Shown here piece by piece: positions 15,675 to 25,572 of a stretch of DNA of 64,000 nt. How positions within the stretch are numbered: position 1 is the stretch's first letter; every line of letters starts with the position of its first letter. The position numbers were made by a program, and so were the translations under genes. The stretch is from Lachnospiraceae bacterium (GTDB taxonomy: Bacteria > Bacillota > Clostridia > Lachnospirales > Lachnospiraceae). The DNA lies in contig JAILRC010000018.1 of NCBI GenBank assembly GCA_024698485.1, forward strand, positions 1-64,000, read 5' to 3'. The notes beneath the pieces were generated by a model. It saw nothing but the letters and a program-made list of their open reading frames with translations. It did not search any database and was not told the DNA's origin.

Positions 15675-17219
15675 ATGAAAAGAATCCTTGTAGTTGCTTT
15701 GATCGGAGTTTTGATCTTATCCGGATGTTCCTCAAAAAGCAGAGAAGAGATTTTGCTTGAGGAAACACAAAAACACTTGGAAGAACTGACAGATATGATG
15801 TCAGAATTGACTCAAAAGGTTGACGAACAAAACAATGAAATTCTGAAACTCGAGAAGGATAATAAAGAATTGATTGCTCAGTTGTCTGCTACGCCATCAC
15901 CTACACCCACCAATACACTCACACCAACCCCAAAGCCGCAAGTGGCATATGATGGGAGTGAAGTTTCGCTGACATTTTATCACACGATGGGACAGCGGTC
16001 TGCTGATATTCTAAAAAAATATATTAAAGAATTTAATGAGATCTATCCCAATATACATGTTCATGCCAGCCGGATTGGAACATATGATGATCTCAGAGAT
16101 CAGATAAGCACTGAACTGACCGTGGGAAGTCAGCCTAATATTGCATTTTGCTACCCTGAACATGTAGCTTTGTATAATAATATTTATAGCGATTATAGGG
16201 TTATTCCTCTTGACTATTTCATAGTCGATGAGGACTTTGCAATCAGGGCTGATGGAATGATTGAAACTCTTGGGCTGACGGATTATCAGATACATGATTT
16301 TTATCACGCTTTTTTTGAGGAAGGGGCATCTTTTGCAGATGGATATATGTACTGCTTGCCATTTTCCAAATCAAGTGAAGTTTTATATTATAACAAAACT
16401 TTTTTTGAAGAAAATGGACTAAAGATACCCAAAACATGGGATGAAATGGAGGAACTGTGTTATACGATCAAAAAGATAGACACCAAATGCATTCCTTTAG
16501 GCTATGATTCTGAAGCAAATTGGTTCATCACTATGTGTGAGCAATATGGATCGGATTACACAAAAGCAGAAGATGAACAGATTCTTTTTGATAATAGGCA
16601 GAATAAGGAATTCGTCAGGAGATTTGCAAACTGGTATAAAAATGGACTTGTCACAACTCAATACTTGTATGGAGCCTATACTTCCGGCTTGTTTGTGGCT
16701 GAAACAGGGACAAAGTGCTATATGACTATCAGTTCTTCTTCAGGTGCAAGGCATCAGCTCCCGACACAAGACAGAAATGGAAATTATCCATTCGAAGTCG
16801 GAGTCTCTATGATACCGCAAGTTGATATTCTGAATCCTAAAGTGTTTTTTCAGGGCCCGAATCTGTGTATTTTCGATTCGGATGATTATCAGGAAATAGT
16901 GGCTTCGTGGCTGTTTGTGAAGTATATTACTTTGAATGCTGAATTTCAGGCTGAGTTTGCAATTGAAACAAACTTTATACCGGTTATATCATCTGCCACA
17001 GAGACGGATATCTATCAGGCATATATGAAGCAAAATGGTATTGTTCAAAGAGTTGCCGGGGTATGCCTTGAACAAGAAAACGCGTACTTTTCGACGCCTG
17101 CCTTTGCAAGTTCTGACAAGGTGAAGGATGAAGTGGGAAGGCTTATGCAAAGATGTTTTGTTCGCATAGACGGAATAGATACATTTTTTGAGGAAGCAGT
17201 CAAAAAATGTCAGTATTAA
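15675..17219 (+). CDS. Extracellular solute-binding lipoprotein with N-terminal coiled coil and Thr/Pro linker
   Basis: LILSGCSS lipobox; LEETQKHLEELTDMMSELTQKVDEQNNEILKLEKDNKELIAQL; TPSPTPTNTLTPTPKP; family-1-type SBP body (LPFSKSSEVLYYNKTFFEENGLKIPKTWDEMEEL). Confidence 0.82.
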   Translation: MKRILVVALIGVLILSGCSSKSREEILLEETQKHLEELTDMMSELTQKVDEQNNEILKLEKDNKELIAQLSATPSPTPTNTLTPTPKPQVAYDGSEVSLTFYHTMGQRSADILKKYIKEFNEIYPNIHVHASRIGTYDDLRDQISTELTVGSQPNIAFCYPEHVALYNNIYSDYRVIPLDYFIVDEDFAIRADGMIETLGLTDYQIHDFYHAFFEEGASFADGYMYCLPFSKSSEVLYYNKTFFEENGLKIPKTWDEMEELCYTIKKIDTKCIPLGYDSEANWFITMCEQYGSDYTKAEDEQILFDNRQNKEFVRRFANWYKNGLVTTQYLYGAYTSGLFVAETGTKCYMTISSSSGARHQLPTQDRNGNYPFEVGVSMIPQVDILNPKVFFQGPNLCIFDSDDYQEIVASWLFVKYITLNAEFQAEFAIETNFIPVISSATETDIYQAYMKQNGIVQRVAGVCLEQENAYFSTPAFASSDKVKDEVGRLMQRCFVRIDGIDTFFEEAVKKCQY

Positions 17220-17253
17220 GATTACTTTTTACTCTCTAAAGAAAGGTGAGATC

Positions 17254-17799
17254 ATGAACATACAAAAAGGAAGACCCCTAAACCCTGAAGGCAGGACACA
17301 AAGGGAACTGCGGACATATGATATGCTGGACGGGCTGGGGATAGGATATGACCGGGTGGACAGCGAACCCGCGGACACAATGGAAGCCTGCGATGCCATA
17401 GGAGAAGTGCTGGGGGCGGACATATGCAAGAACCTCTTTCTTTGCAACAGGCAAAAGACTGCATTTTATCTGCTCATGATGCCCGGAGATAAGAAGTTTA
17501 AGACGAAGGAACTGTCTGCTCAGATCAACTCTGCCAGACTTTCCTTTGCGGACCCCTGCGATATGCTGAGGCTTCTGGACATTGAGCCGGGATCCGTCAG
17601 TGTGATGGGGCTCATGAACGACACGGGGCATGAAGTGCAGCTGTTGATAGATGAGGACCTGCTGAAGTTTGAATATGTGGGCTGCCACCCATGCATCAAC
17701 ACTACCAGCCTCAAGATACGTACGGAAGATGTGATAAAGAAGTTCCTGCCCGCAGTGGGGCACGGATACAGAACGGTTCATCTGGTGGGAGAAGACTAA
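17254..17799 (+). CDS. YbaK/ProX-type prolyl-tRNA editing (aminoacyl-tRNA deacylase) protein
   Basis: DTMEACDAIGEVLGADICKNLFLCNRQKTAFYLLMMPGDKKFKTKELSAQI, FEYVGCHPCINTTSLKI. Confidence 0.85.
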   Translation: MNIQKGRPLNPEGRTQRELRTYDMLDGLGIGYDRVDSEPADTMEACDAIGEVLGADICKNLFLCNRQKTAFYLLMMPGDKKFKTKELSAQINSARLSFADPCDMLRLLDIEPGSVSVMGLMNDTGHEVQLLIDEDLLKFEYVGCHPCINTTSLKIRTEDVIKKFLPAVGHGYRTVHLVGED

Positions 17800-17800
17800 A

Positions 17801-19003
17801 ATGTTGATCTTAAAAGAAGCAAATATTGAAGATATTGAAAAAGAATGGCTGTTCGTGAAGGATATGCCTGCGGACGAGAACGGACTGCTGAATTCCTGGG
17901 AGGGAGTTTCCTTTGAAGATTTCAGAGACAAGGCGCTGCCGGAGATGCTGAAGGACGCGGCGGGCATAGACCTTCCCGACTGGAAAGTGCCCTGCACCAC
18001 CTATTTTCTTTGGAACGATGAGACCATTGTGGGGCAGTTCCGGCTGAGGCATCATCTGAACGATGCTCTGAGGAACGGAGCGGGCCATGTGGGCTATTTC
18101 ATCAAGAAAGAGTTTCGTGGGAAGGGATATGCCACGGAAGGATTGAGACTTCTTTTGGAGATCGCCCGTAACATCGTGCCCGAGGACGACATCTATCTCA
18201 GAGTGAACAGGACCAATCCCGCATCTCTTCGGGTCATGAAGAAAAACGGCTGCAGGATCATTTCCACAGATGAGAGCAAGTACTATGTGCGCATTAAGAA
18301 GGCGGAAAACAAGAGTTTCAGGCTGATCTTTGTGCGCCACGGCGAACCTGATTATGTTGGAGACAGACTGACAAAGACGGGTCACGCTCAGGCGGAGGCT
18401 TGCGCGGAACGCCTTAAGGATGAAGGAATAGAGGAGATCTATGCCTCGCCCATGGGAAGAGCACAGGAAACGGCGTCCCACACCGCGGAGAAGCTGGGAC
18501 TTCCCATAAAGACACTTGATTATATGCATGAAGTTGACTGGGGTGGGGAAGGAGTGCCGGACGGCGGACATCCCTGGACTGTCAGCGAAAAGATGGTGAA
18601 TGACGAGGATTTTGATTTTTATGGCGAGGATTGGAAGAAACATCCGGGATTCGAGAAAAACAAGGTTACGGAACTTTACGACGTGATCTCGGCGGGGATC
18701 GACGGATTCCTTGAGACTCAGGGCTTTAAACATGAAGGATCCAGGTTTTTATGCGAAAGAGGTGAGGCAAAGACAGTGGCTCTCTTCAGCCATGGCGGCT
18801 CCGGAGCCTGTGCCCTTGCCCACATACTTTCGCTTCCTTACCCTTACGTATGCACCTTTTTCCCCTATGCATTCACGTCCGTGATCATATTGGAATTCCC
18901 TGTTCAAAAAGGGAGATTCGTGCATCCGAGAGTAGAATTGTTTAATGATGTTTCACATATGAAAAACCTGAAGGCCGGCGGACCTCAGCGGAATATACAA
19001 TGA
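17801..19003 (+). CDS. Fusion: GNAT N-acetyltransferase + histidine phosphatase
   Basis: N-terminal GHVGYFIKKEFRGKGYATEGLRLLLEIA...RVNRTNPASLRVMKKNG (GNAT); C-terminal LIFVRHGEPDY...TGHAQAEACAERLK...SPMGRAQETA (RHG phosphatase). Confidence 0.85.
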   Translation: MLILKEANIEDIEKEWLFVKDMPADENGLLNSWEGVSFEDFRDKALPEMLKDAAGIDLPDWKVPCTTYFLWNDETIVGQFRLRHHLNDALRNGAGHVGYFIKKEFRGKGYATEGLRLLLEIARNIVPEDDIYLRVNRTNPASLRVMKKNGCRIISTDESKYYVRIKKAENKSFRLIFVRHGEPDYVGDRLTKTGHAQAEACAERLKDEGIEEIYASPMGRAQETASHTAEKLGLPIKTLDYMHEVDWGGEGVPDGGHPWTVSEKMVNDEDFDFYGEDWKKHPGFEKNKVTELYDVISAGIDGFLETQGFKHEGSRFLCERGEAKTVALFSHGGSGACALAHILSLPYPYVCTFFPYAFTSVIILEFPVQKGRFVHPRVELFNDVSHMKNLKAGGPQRNIQ

Positions 19004-19016
19004 ATGGACCCGGGGT

Positions 19017-20345
19017 TCATTTCGTGCGGGAACCGTGGTGCTTGGCTGCGGGGATCAAAGGCAGGATCGTGAGGAGCACCAGGATCGCGCCTGCGGTGAA
19101 AAGAGTGTGGGTGGGGAGATAGGCTGTGAAGCCGTTCTCGTCAATGTATTCGCCGCTCTTCTTGATGATGGGATTTGCAAGAAGGGGAGCCACGATCATG
19201 GGAATGAGGACGAAGAACAGGATCCTGATGCCTTCAAACTGACCTCTGGCGTCTTCGGGATAGAGCTGCTTGCTCCAGACGGTGACGCTCTGCAGGAAGA
19301 GCACATATCCCACTCCCAGAAGGATCACGCCCAGAAGAAGAACGGGGTTCAGTACCGTGTTCACATCAATATTTTCGGGACGAACGCAGAAGCCCAATAT
19401 GCCCACTCCGATGCTGTTTATGATGACAGAGGCAAAGGAGACCATGGGCTCTTTTTTATTGTTCAGAAGCTTTGTGCACGGAATGGTGCAGAGCATGGCG
19501 AGAGTCAGGCCTATGCCCTCGATGTAGCCCATCATGTCCGGTGTGAAACCCAGATAGTAGATCATGTAATTTCCGATGTGGGCAAAGTACATGTTGAAAG
19601 CTATGAAATAAACGGCGAGAGCCAGATTGACCCAGGCCAGTTCCTTGTGCTTTATGTAACTCTTGAAATTCAGGATGCTGATGAACTGCTTCCAAAAACT
19701 GCCCTTGACCGAGGGCTTCAGGCCCTCGACGTCTTTCATGGCAAACAGCGAGAAAAGACCGAAAAGGATGATCATACCGCCCATTACGAGGAACAGCCGC
19801 ATATAATTGTCGTTTTCGCCCACAAGGATGCCTCCCACCACGGTTCCGAGAATGGTTCCGATAATGGGCTGAGTGGCGATGGCTGCGCCCAGCTGTCCGC
19901 GGTTTTTATCGTTCATGTTGTCGTTGATCCATGCGTTGAAACCAATGTCGTTACCCATGGAACCGAAGAAACTCATGATCGCATCGGCGGAAATGACGGC
20001 AATGCCCGCGGTGAGGACTATGGAAGCCTGACGTCCCGAGCCGCCGGAGGTGATGAATTCCGTAAGACCGAAGGCAATAGTGAAGAGTCCCCAGAGTATG
20101 TAACCCAGAGAGATCAGGATCTTTCTTTTACCGATCCTGTCGGAAACGCAGCCGAAAAGAAAAGTGGAAAGGGTGGTGGCGGTGGCGGAAACTCCTACCA
20201 TTATGGAAATGATGGTGGGATCCTTTGCGATCTTGGCATATACGAAGGTGTTGAACCACTGGTTCTCAATGTTCCAGCATATCTGCCCGGCTATGCCCAG
20301 TCCCCAGATGAGCAGCCAGAAAGTAAACATATTCTTCTTTTTCAT
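19017..20345 (-). CDS. MFS transporter
   Basis: Twelve-TM-like hydrophobic profile, FGCVSDRIGKRKILISLGYILWG, MSFFGSMGNDIGFNAWINDNMNDKNRGQLGA. Confidence 0.8.
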   Translation of the reverse strand: MKKKNMFTFWLLIWGLGIAGQICWNIENQWFNTFVYAKIAKDPTIISIMVGVSATATTLSTFLFGCVSDRIGKRKILISLGYILWGLFTIAFGLTEFITSGGSGRQASIVLTAGIAVISADAIMSFFGSMGNDIGFNAWINDNMNDKNRGQLGAAIATQPIIGTILGTVVGGILVGENDNYMRLFLVMGGMIILFGLFSLFAMKDVEGLKPSVKGSFWKQFISILNFKSYIKHKELAWVNLALAVYFIAFNMYFAHIGNYMIYYLGFTPDMMGYIEGIGLTLAMLCTIPCTKLLNNKKEPMVSFASVIINSIGVGILGFCVRPENIDVNTVLNPVLLLGVILLGVGYVLFLQSVTVWSKQLYPEDARGQFEGIRILFFVLIPMIVAPLLANPIIKKSGEYIDENGFTAYLPTHTLFTAGAILVLLTILPLIPAAKHHGSRTK

Positions 20346-20498
20346 ATTCTCCTCCTTAAGTTTCCCGCGTCTCATACGTCGGGTCTGTTCATTTCCGATT
20401 ATATCAGATATTCCCTGCTTTTGCTATTTTTCTTCTTTTTTATTGAATAAACCCACGGGATAATATATATTGAGAAAAGAAAACGGAAAGGAAACGGA

Positions 20499-21416
20499 AT
20501 GATGGGAACAAAGAACGAAAAATCAAAGATCTTTTACCATCTTCCGGGACTGTTCGAGTTTTATGAACTGTACAAGCTCTTTTTGCCCCTCTTCAGGGAA
20601 CACAGGGAGTATTTCTACGAGTGGTGCGACATAGGCTCCGTTTACGGTGCTCCCGCCGACTGCATATGGGGCGGAGGCCGCGTGGGCTTCGGAGACGCGG
20701 ACCCAGTGGATACAGCTGCCCTCATGAAGGCATATGACATATCGAGCCGTCTCACCTTCAGCAATTCACTGCTTTCCGAGGAACATCTGGGAGACAGGAG
20801 ATGCAACGCTCTCTGCCGCCTTTTTGAAAAGAACGGTAATGTGAGGAACGGAGTGATACTCTCTTCTGATCTTTTGCTGGATCACATCGCGACGAACTAT
20901 CCCGATTTTTATCTCGTTTCTTCCACCACAAAAGTCCTTACGGACTTTAATGACTTTAAAAATGAACTGGACCGTCCGGAGTTCGCTTTTGTTGTGCCGG
21001 ATTTCAGGCTGAACAGGGAACTGAAGGCGCTGGAAAGCCTGACCTCGGAAGAAAAGAAAAAGACGGAATTTCTTTGCAACGAATGCTGTTGGTTCGATTG
21101 TTACGACCGAAAGAACTGCTATGAAAACGTAAGCAGGAAGAGCCTCGGGGAAGACTGCCCGGAGCATATCTGCGTTTCACCTGCGGCAAGCCGTGGCTAT
21201 CGCTTTTCGGATGCCATGAAGAATCCGGGGTTCATCGGTACGGAGGACATTTTGAAGACATATGCTCCCATGGGCTTTTCCCATTTTAAGATCGAGGGAA
21301 GGAGCCTTGGAAGCGCATTGATCCTTGAGTTTTTATTGTATTACATGACAAAGCCCGAGTATCGCTTAAAGGTCAGGGAAGAGATCTATCTGGACAGCAC
21401 ACTGGATCTTTTTTAG
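20499..21416 (+). CDS. Uncharacterised Cys-containing protein, possibly distantly related to peptidase U32/UbiU-type proteins
   Basis: Full ORF with RBS; NECCWFDCYDRKNCYENVSRKSLGEDCPEHIC cysteine cluster; C-terminal GFSHFKIEGRSLGSALILEFLLYYMTKPEYR. Confidence 0.55.
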   Translation: MMGTKNEKSKIFYHLPGLFEFYELYKLFLPLFREHREYFYEWCDIGSVYGAPADCIWGGGRVGFGDADPVDTAALMKAYDISSRLTFSNSLLSEEHLGDRRCNALCRLFEKNGNVRNGVILSSDLLLDHIATNYPDFYLVSSTTKVLTDFNDFKNELDRPEFAFVVPDFRLNRELKALESLTSEEKKKTEFLCNECCWFDCYDRKNCYENVSRKSLGEDCPEHICVSPAASRGYRFSDAMKNPGFIGTEDILKTYAPMGFSHFKIEGRSLGSALILEFLLYYMTKPEYRLKVREEIYLDSTLDLF

Positions 21417-21467
21417 AAACCTACACAGATTTTTAACATACATCGTTTAACATGGAAAGGAACAAAC

Positions 21468-22655
21468 GTGGAAAAGAAAGAATACATCCGTAAAACAAAA
21501 GAAGACAGGCCTGTGGTGGCTATATGCTATGACTTTGACAAAACTCTGACTCCGGATGATATGCAGGCTCAGGGCTACATCCAGTCCGTGGGATATGACG
21601 TCAAGGAATTCTGGACGGAATCCAACCAGCTGGCAGTGGACAACGAGATGGACCAGAATCTGGCATATATGTTCAAGATGGTAAAGGAAGCGGAAGGAAA
21701 CCTGGTGTTTAACAAGGACAACCTGAGGGAATACGGCGCGAAAGTTAAACTCTTCCCGGGAGTGGAAGAATGGTTTGAACGTATGCGCCTTTACGGTGAA
21801 GAGAAAGGCGTCATCGTTGAGCATTACATCATCTCTTCGGGCCTTAAGGAAATGATCGAAGGAACGGATATTGCCCAGAAAGGTGCGTTCACCAAGATTT
21901 TTGCCAGCTCGTTCTACTACAATTCCAGAGGACTTGCGGAATGGCCGGCACAGGTGATCAATTATACAAACAAGACCCAGTGCCTCTTCAGGATAGAGAA
22001 GGGTGTCCTGGACATTAACGACCCGGGTGTGAACGAGTACTTCCCGCCGGAAAAACTCCGTGTGCCCTTCAGAAATATGATCTACATCGGCGACAGCGAC
22101 ACGGATGTGCCCTGCATGAAGCTGGTGAACGTTCACGGTGGCTATTCCATCGGCGTTTACAATCCCGAAGAGGGAGACAAGACCAAGGTTTACAAGATGG
22201 TTAGGGACAATCGCATCAAGATGTTCGCTCCTGCGGATTACACCGTGGGCTCGCAGCTGGACACCCTGGTGAAGCAGATAATAGACAGGACCGCCTGTAA
22301 TGAGGTGCTTGAAGATCTGAGCGCGGATTACAGGAATGAGGTGAGGGAGTTTGATGCGGCCAATTCCATGGATTCCTATCAGAATGAGAAGGATGAGCTC
22401 ATCATACGCCTTGCCATGAGTCCCAGCTTTGTTTACACCCATCAGACCATTGCAAAACTCGAGAAATTCAGTGACTGGTCCGACAGTCAGAAGGAAAAAC
22501 TCCTTACCATCCTCCTGCGCAACAATCAGGTGCGTATGATCGCAGGAGATGAGGACATCAGGAACTTCTACAACAAGCTCATGGAAACCATGGATCCCAA
22601 CGATGAGAACGTGGACGCGGTGAAAGGGCTGTTTGACTGGTTTGCGCTTTTATGA
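21468..22655 (+). CDS. HAD-superfamily hydrolase
   Basis: VAICYDFDKTLTPDDMQ, HYIISSGLKEMIEG, MIYIGDSDTDVPCMKLV. Confidence 0.82.
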   Translation: MEKKEYIRKTKEDRPVVAICYDFDKTLTPDDMQAQGYIQSVGYDVKEFWTESNQLAVDNEMDQNLAYMFKMVKEAEGNLVFNKDNLREYGAKVKLFPGVEEWFERMRLYGEEKGVIVEHYIISSGLKEMIEGTDIAQKGAFTKIFASSFYYNSRGLAEWPAQVINYTNKTQCLFRIEKGVLDINDPGVNEYFPPEKLRVPFRNMIYIGDSDTDVPCMKLVNVHGGYSIGVYNPEEGDKTKVYKMVRDNRIKMFAPADYTVGSQLDTLVKQIIDRTACNEVLEDLSADYRNEVREFDAANSMDSYQNEKDELIIRLAMSPSFVYTHQTIAKLEKFSDWSDSQKEKLLTILLRNNQVRMIAGDEDIRNFYNKLMETMDPNDENVDAVKGLFDWFALL

Positions 22656-22668
22656 TGACGGAGGATAT

Positions 22669-24696
22669 ATGGTAAAGACAGTGGGAACGCCCATTGATCT
22701 TCGAAAGATCAGGGTTGAAGACCTTTTTTGGAAAAATGAGATGGAACTTGTGCGTAAAGAAGTGATCCCCTATCAGTGGAACGCTTTGAACGACAGGGTG
22801 GAAGGGGCTGAACCCAGCTTTGCTGTCAGGAATTTTAAGATAGCGGCGGACATCACCGCCAAGAGGAAGGCTTTGGGTGCAGGATACAAGGAAAAGATCT
22901 GGCCTACCGATGTTTTTTCTCTTAAACCCGAAGATCCGGAACATCCGGAAGCTCGTTTTTACGGCTTTCTTTTTCAGGACAGCGATTTTTCAAAGTGGAT
23001 CGAAGCGGTGGGTTATTCTTTGACCCAGCATCCCGACCCGGAGTTGGAAAAGACTGCCGACGGGATCATAGATGTGGTCTGTGCCGCACAGCAGCCCAAC
23101 GGCTACCTGGACACCTATTACATCATTAACGATATGTCCAAGATCTTTACAAATCTCAAAGATCATCACGAACTCTACTGTTTCGGACATCTGACGGAGG
23201 GAGCCGTGGCCTATTACAAAGCCACGGGGAAGGACAAGCTGCTGAAGGCCGCAGAGAGATTTGCGGATTTCATAGATTCAAAGTTGGGACCGGAGGAAGG
23301 AAAACTCAAAGGCTATCCCGGACATGAGATCGCCGAGATGGCGCTGGTACGCCTCTATGAAGTCACGGGAAAAGACAGGTATCTGAAACTCAGCAGTTAC
23401 TTCATAGACGAAAGGGGCAAAAAGCCCTATTACTTTGATGCTGAACATCCCGACGAAGCAAAACGTCACGGTGACGGGGAACGGTACCATTACTATCAGG
23501 CCCATCGCCCCGTCAGGGAACAGGATGAGGCTGTGGGACATGCGGTCCGGGCAGCCTATCTCTACTCGGGAATGGCCGACGTGGCGCGGCTCACAGGGGA
23601 CGAGAGCCTTAAAGCTGCCTGTGAACGCCTCTGGGACAATATAGTGAATAAAAAGATGTACATTACGGGAGGCATCGGAGGAACGTCTCACGGTGAGGCT
23701 TTCAGTTTTGAATATGACCTGCCCAACGACCTGGCCTACTCGGAAACCTGTGCAGCCATCGGGCTTGTGTTCTTCGCCGGAAGGATGCTGCGGATGGACG
23801 TTGACAGCAGATATGCGGATGTGATGGAAAGAGCGCTGTATAACACTGTTCTATCAGGCATGGCTCTGGACGGGAAGAGCTTCTTCTACGTAAATCCACT
23901 GGAAGTGGTTCCGGAAGCCTGTCACAAGGATGAAAGGAAAGCCCATGTGAAGCCTGTTCGTCAAAAATGGTTCGGATGCGCCTGCTGCCCGCCCAACATT
24001 GCCCGTACGGTAAGTTCGGTGGCTTCATATGCCTATTCGGAAAACGAAGACACCCTCTTCATGCACCTCTATGTCGGAGGACATGTGGAAAAGTCCTATG
24101 AGACAGCGGACATTTTGTGGAACATCCGTCAGGACATCATGGGAGACGGAACCGTGAAGATACTGTGTGAAAAAGCCGAAGCGAAGGGAAAAGGTGAAAA
24201 GCCTCAGACCATTGCGGTACGTATCCCCTCCTGGGCTGAAGGATACACGGTTTCCTGCGGCTCCTTCAGGCATGAGAACAAAAAGGGCTATGAATACATC
24301 ACAGGGCTCTTTAAAGAAGGAGATGAGATCACCGTCACATTTGACCGGAAGGTGCAGATCCTCAGGGCGTCTTCAAAAGTCTCGGAGGATCATGGCAAGG
24401 TGGCTGTTTCCTACGGACCCTTTGTCTACTGCCTTGAGGAAAAGGACAACGGTAAGGACCTTCATCTTCTGAGAGTGACTGCGGATCCGTCAAAAGCACG
24501 TTTAAAAGAACTTGATATTGCGGGAAACACCGTTACGGCCGTCATTCTTCCCGGAAAAAGGGAAAAGGCGAAAGAAGAGAGCCTGTATTCCCTTTACTCC
24601 GAGAGCGAGTATGAGGATGCGGAACTCACATTCATCCCTTACTATACATGGGCCAACCGCGGGGAAAACGAAATGCGCGTGTGGGTCAACAGATAA
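22669..24696 (+). CDS. Glycoside hydrolase family 127 (beta-L-arabinofuranosidase-like)
   Basis: PNGYLDTYY, YNTVLSGMALDGKSFFYVNPLE, KWFGCACCPPNIARTVSS. Confidence 0.88.
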   Translation: MVKTVGTPIDLRKIRVEDLFWKNEMELVRKEVIPYQWNALNDRVEGAEPSFAVRNFKIAADITAKRKALGAGYKEKIWPTDVFSLKPEDPEHPEARFYGFLFQDSDFSKWIEAVGYSLTQHPDPELEKTADGIIDVVCAAQQPNGYLDTYYIINDMSKIFTNLKDHHELYCFGHLTEGAVAYYKATGKDKLLKAAERFADFIDSKLGPEEGKLKGYPGHEIAEMALVRLYEVTGKDRYLKLSSYFIDERGKKPYYFDAEHPDEAKRHGDGERYHYYQAHRPVREQDEAVGHAVRAAYLYSGMADVARLTGDESLKAACERLWDNIVNKKMYITGGIGGTSHGEAFSFEYDLPNDLAYSETCAAIGLVFFAGRMLRMDVDSRYADVMERALYNTVLSGMALDGKSFFYVNPLEVVPEACHKDERKAHVKPVRQKWFGCACCPPNIARTVSSVASYAYSENEDTLFMHLYVGGHVEKSYETADILWNIRQDIMGDGTVKILCEKAEAKGKGEKPQTIAVRIPSWAEGYTVSCGSFRHENKKGYEYITGLFKEGDEITVTFDRKVQILRASSKVSEDHGKVAVSYGPFVYCLEEKDNGKDLHLLRVTADPSKARLKELDIAGNTVTAVILPGKREKAKEESLYSLYSESEYEDAELTFIPYYTWANRGENEMRVWVNR

Positions 24697-24712
24697 AGAA
24701 AGAGGTGCGGAT

Positions 24713-25396
24713 ATGCCTTATTACTATGATCAAACTTATTTCCTTGTGCTGATCGCGCTGGTGATCACTCTGATCGCCCAGCTCAACATCAGCGCCACCT
24801 ACAACAGATACAAAAAAGTGCCCAATTCCCGGGGTCTCACCGGCGGGGATGTGGCAAGGATGATGCTGGAACAGGCAGGGATCAGCGATGTCTCCGTTGA
24901 AATGACCGGCGGAAACCTTACGGATCACTATTCTCCTTCGGAGCATGTGCTCCGTCTTTCAGCGGATGTCATAGGAGGAACCTCCGTTGCGGCTGTGGGC
25001 ATAGCAGCCCACGAGTGCGGACATGCCATCCAGCACAAGGAAAATTACGGCCCCCTGTTCCTGAGGAGCGCTTCGGTGCCGCTTGCCAAGGCGGGAGGCT
25101 GGATCGCCATCCCTCTGATTGTTCTGGGATTCTGGCTGGAACTCATGGGCCTTGTGCACATCGGTATCATTTTCTACAGTTTTGTGGTGGCCTTTGAACT
25201 CATCACACTTCCCGTGGAATTCAACGCATCAAGGCGGGCTCTTGTGGCTTTGGAAAACGGCGGGATCCTGAGCAAAGAGGAACTGAAGGGCTCGAGAAAG
25301 GTGCTTTCGGCAGCGGCATTTACCTACGTTGCGGCACTTCTTTCATCGCTTCTGCAGCTTCTCAGGTTCGTTGCTCTTGCCAGAAGGAGAAGATAG
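24713..25396 (+). CDS. YugP-like membrane zinc metallopeptidase
   Basis: GIAAHECGHAIQH zinc motif, multiple TMs, SRGLTGGDVARMML. Confidence 0.88.
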   Translation: MPYYYDQTYFLVLIALVITLIAQLNISATYNRYKKVPNSRGLTGGDVARMMLEQAGISDVSVEMTGGNLTDHYSPSEHVLRLSADVIGGTSVAAVGIAAHECGHAIQHKENYGPLFLRSASVPLAKAGGWIAIPLIVLGFWLELMGLVHIGIIFYSFVVAFELITLPVEFNASRRALVALENGGILSKEELKGSRKVLSAAAFTYVAALLSSLLQLLRFVALARRRR

Positions 25397-25403
25397 AATA
25401 GTT

Positions 25404-25447
25404 TACCCTCCCCGTGAAGGATTTTTCTTCCGGAGGGGGTTATTTTT
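25404..25447 (+). terminator. Probable intrinsic terminator
   Basis: TACCCTCCCCGTGAAGG-ATTTTT-CTTCCGGAGGGGGTTA imperfect stem then TTTTT. Confidence 0.5.
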
Positions 25448-25505
25448 GTGGGAAAAATGCCGATAAAACCCATAGGGTTTGATTTATGCCTGACGATAAA
25501 AATGT

Positions 25506-25534
25506 TTGAAAAAAGATGGGATTATGTATATAAT
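25506..25534 (+). promoter_or_regulatory. Sigma-A-like promoter upstream of the mreB/mbl homologue
   Basis: TTGAAA-N17-TATAAT. Confidence 0.65.
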
Positions 25535-25572
25535 CTTTTTACGGGTTTTTATTGAAAGGAGTTTAAACAGAA

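Noticed and set aside
18990-19030. Terminator between convergent 17801-19003 and the MFS gene
   Set aside because: Only a weak ATGAA...TTCAT inverted repeat without U-tract; not supported as a terminator.
19035-20450. 471-aa plus-strand ORF
   Set aside because: Entirely antisense to a convincing MFS transporter; His/Glu/Gly-rich composition typical of a shadow frame, no recognisable domain.
21447-22442. 331-aa minus-strand ORF antisense to the HAD hydrolase
   Set aside because: Shadow ORF; plus-strand HAD motifs and RBS are convincing.
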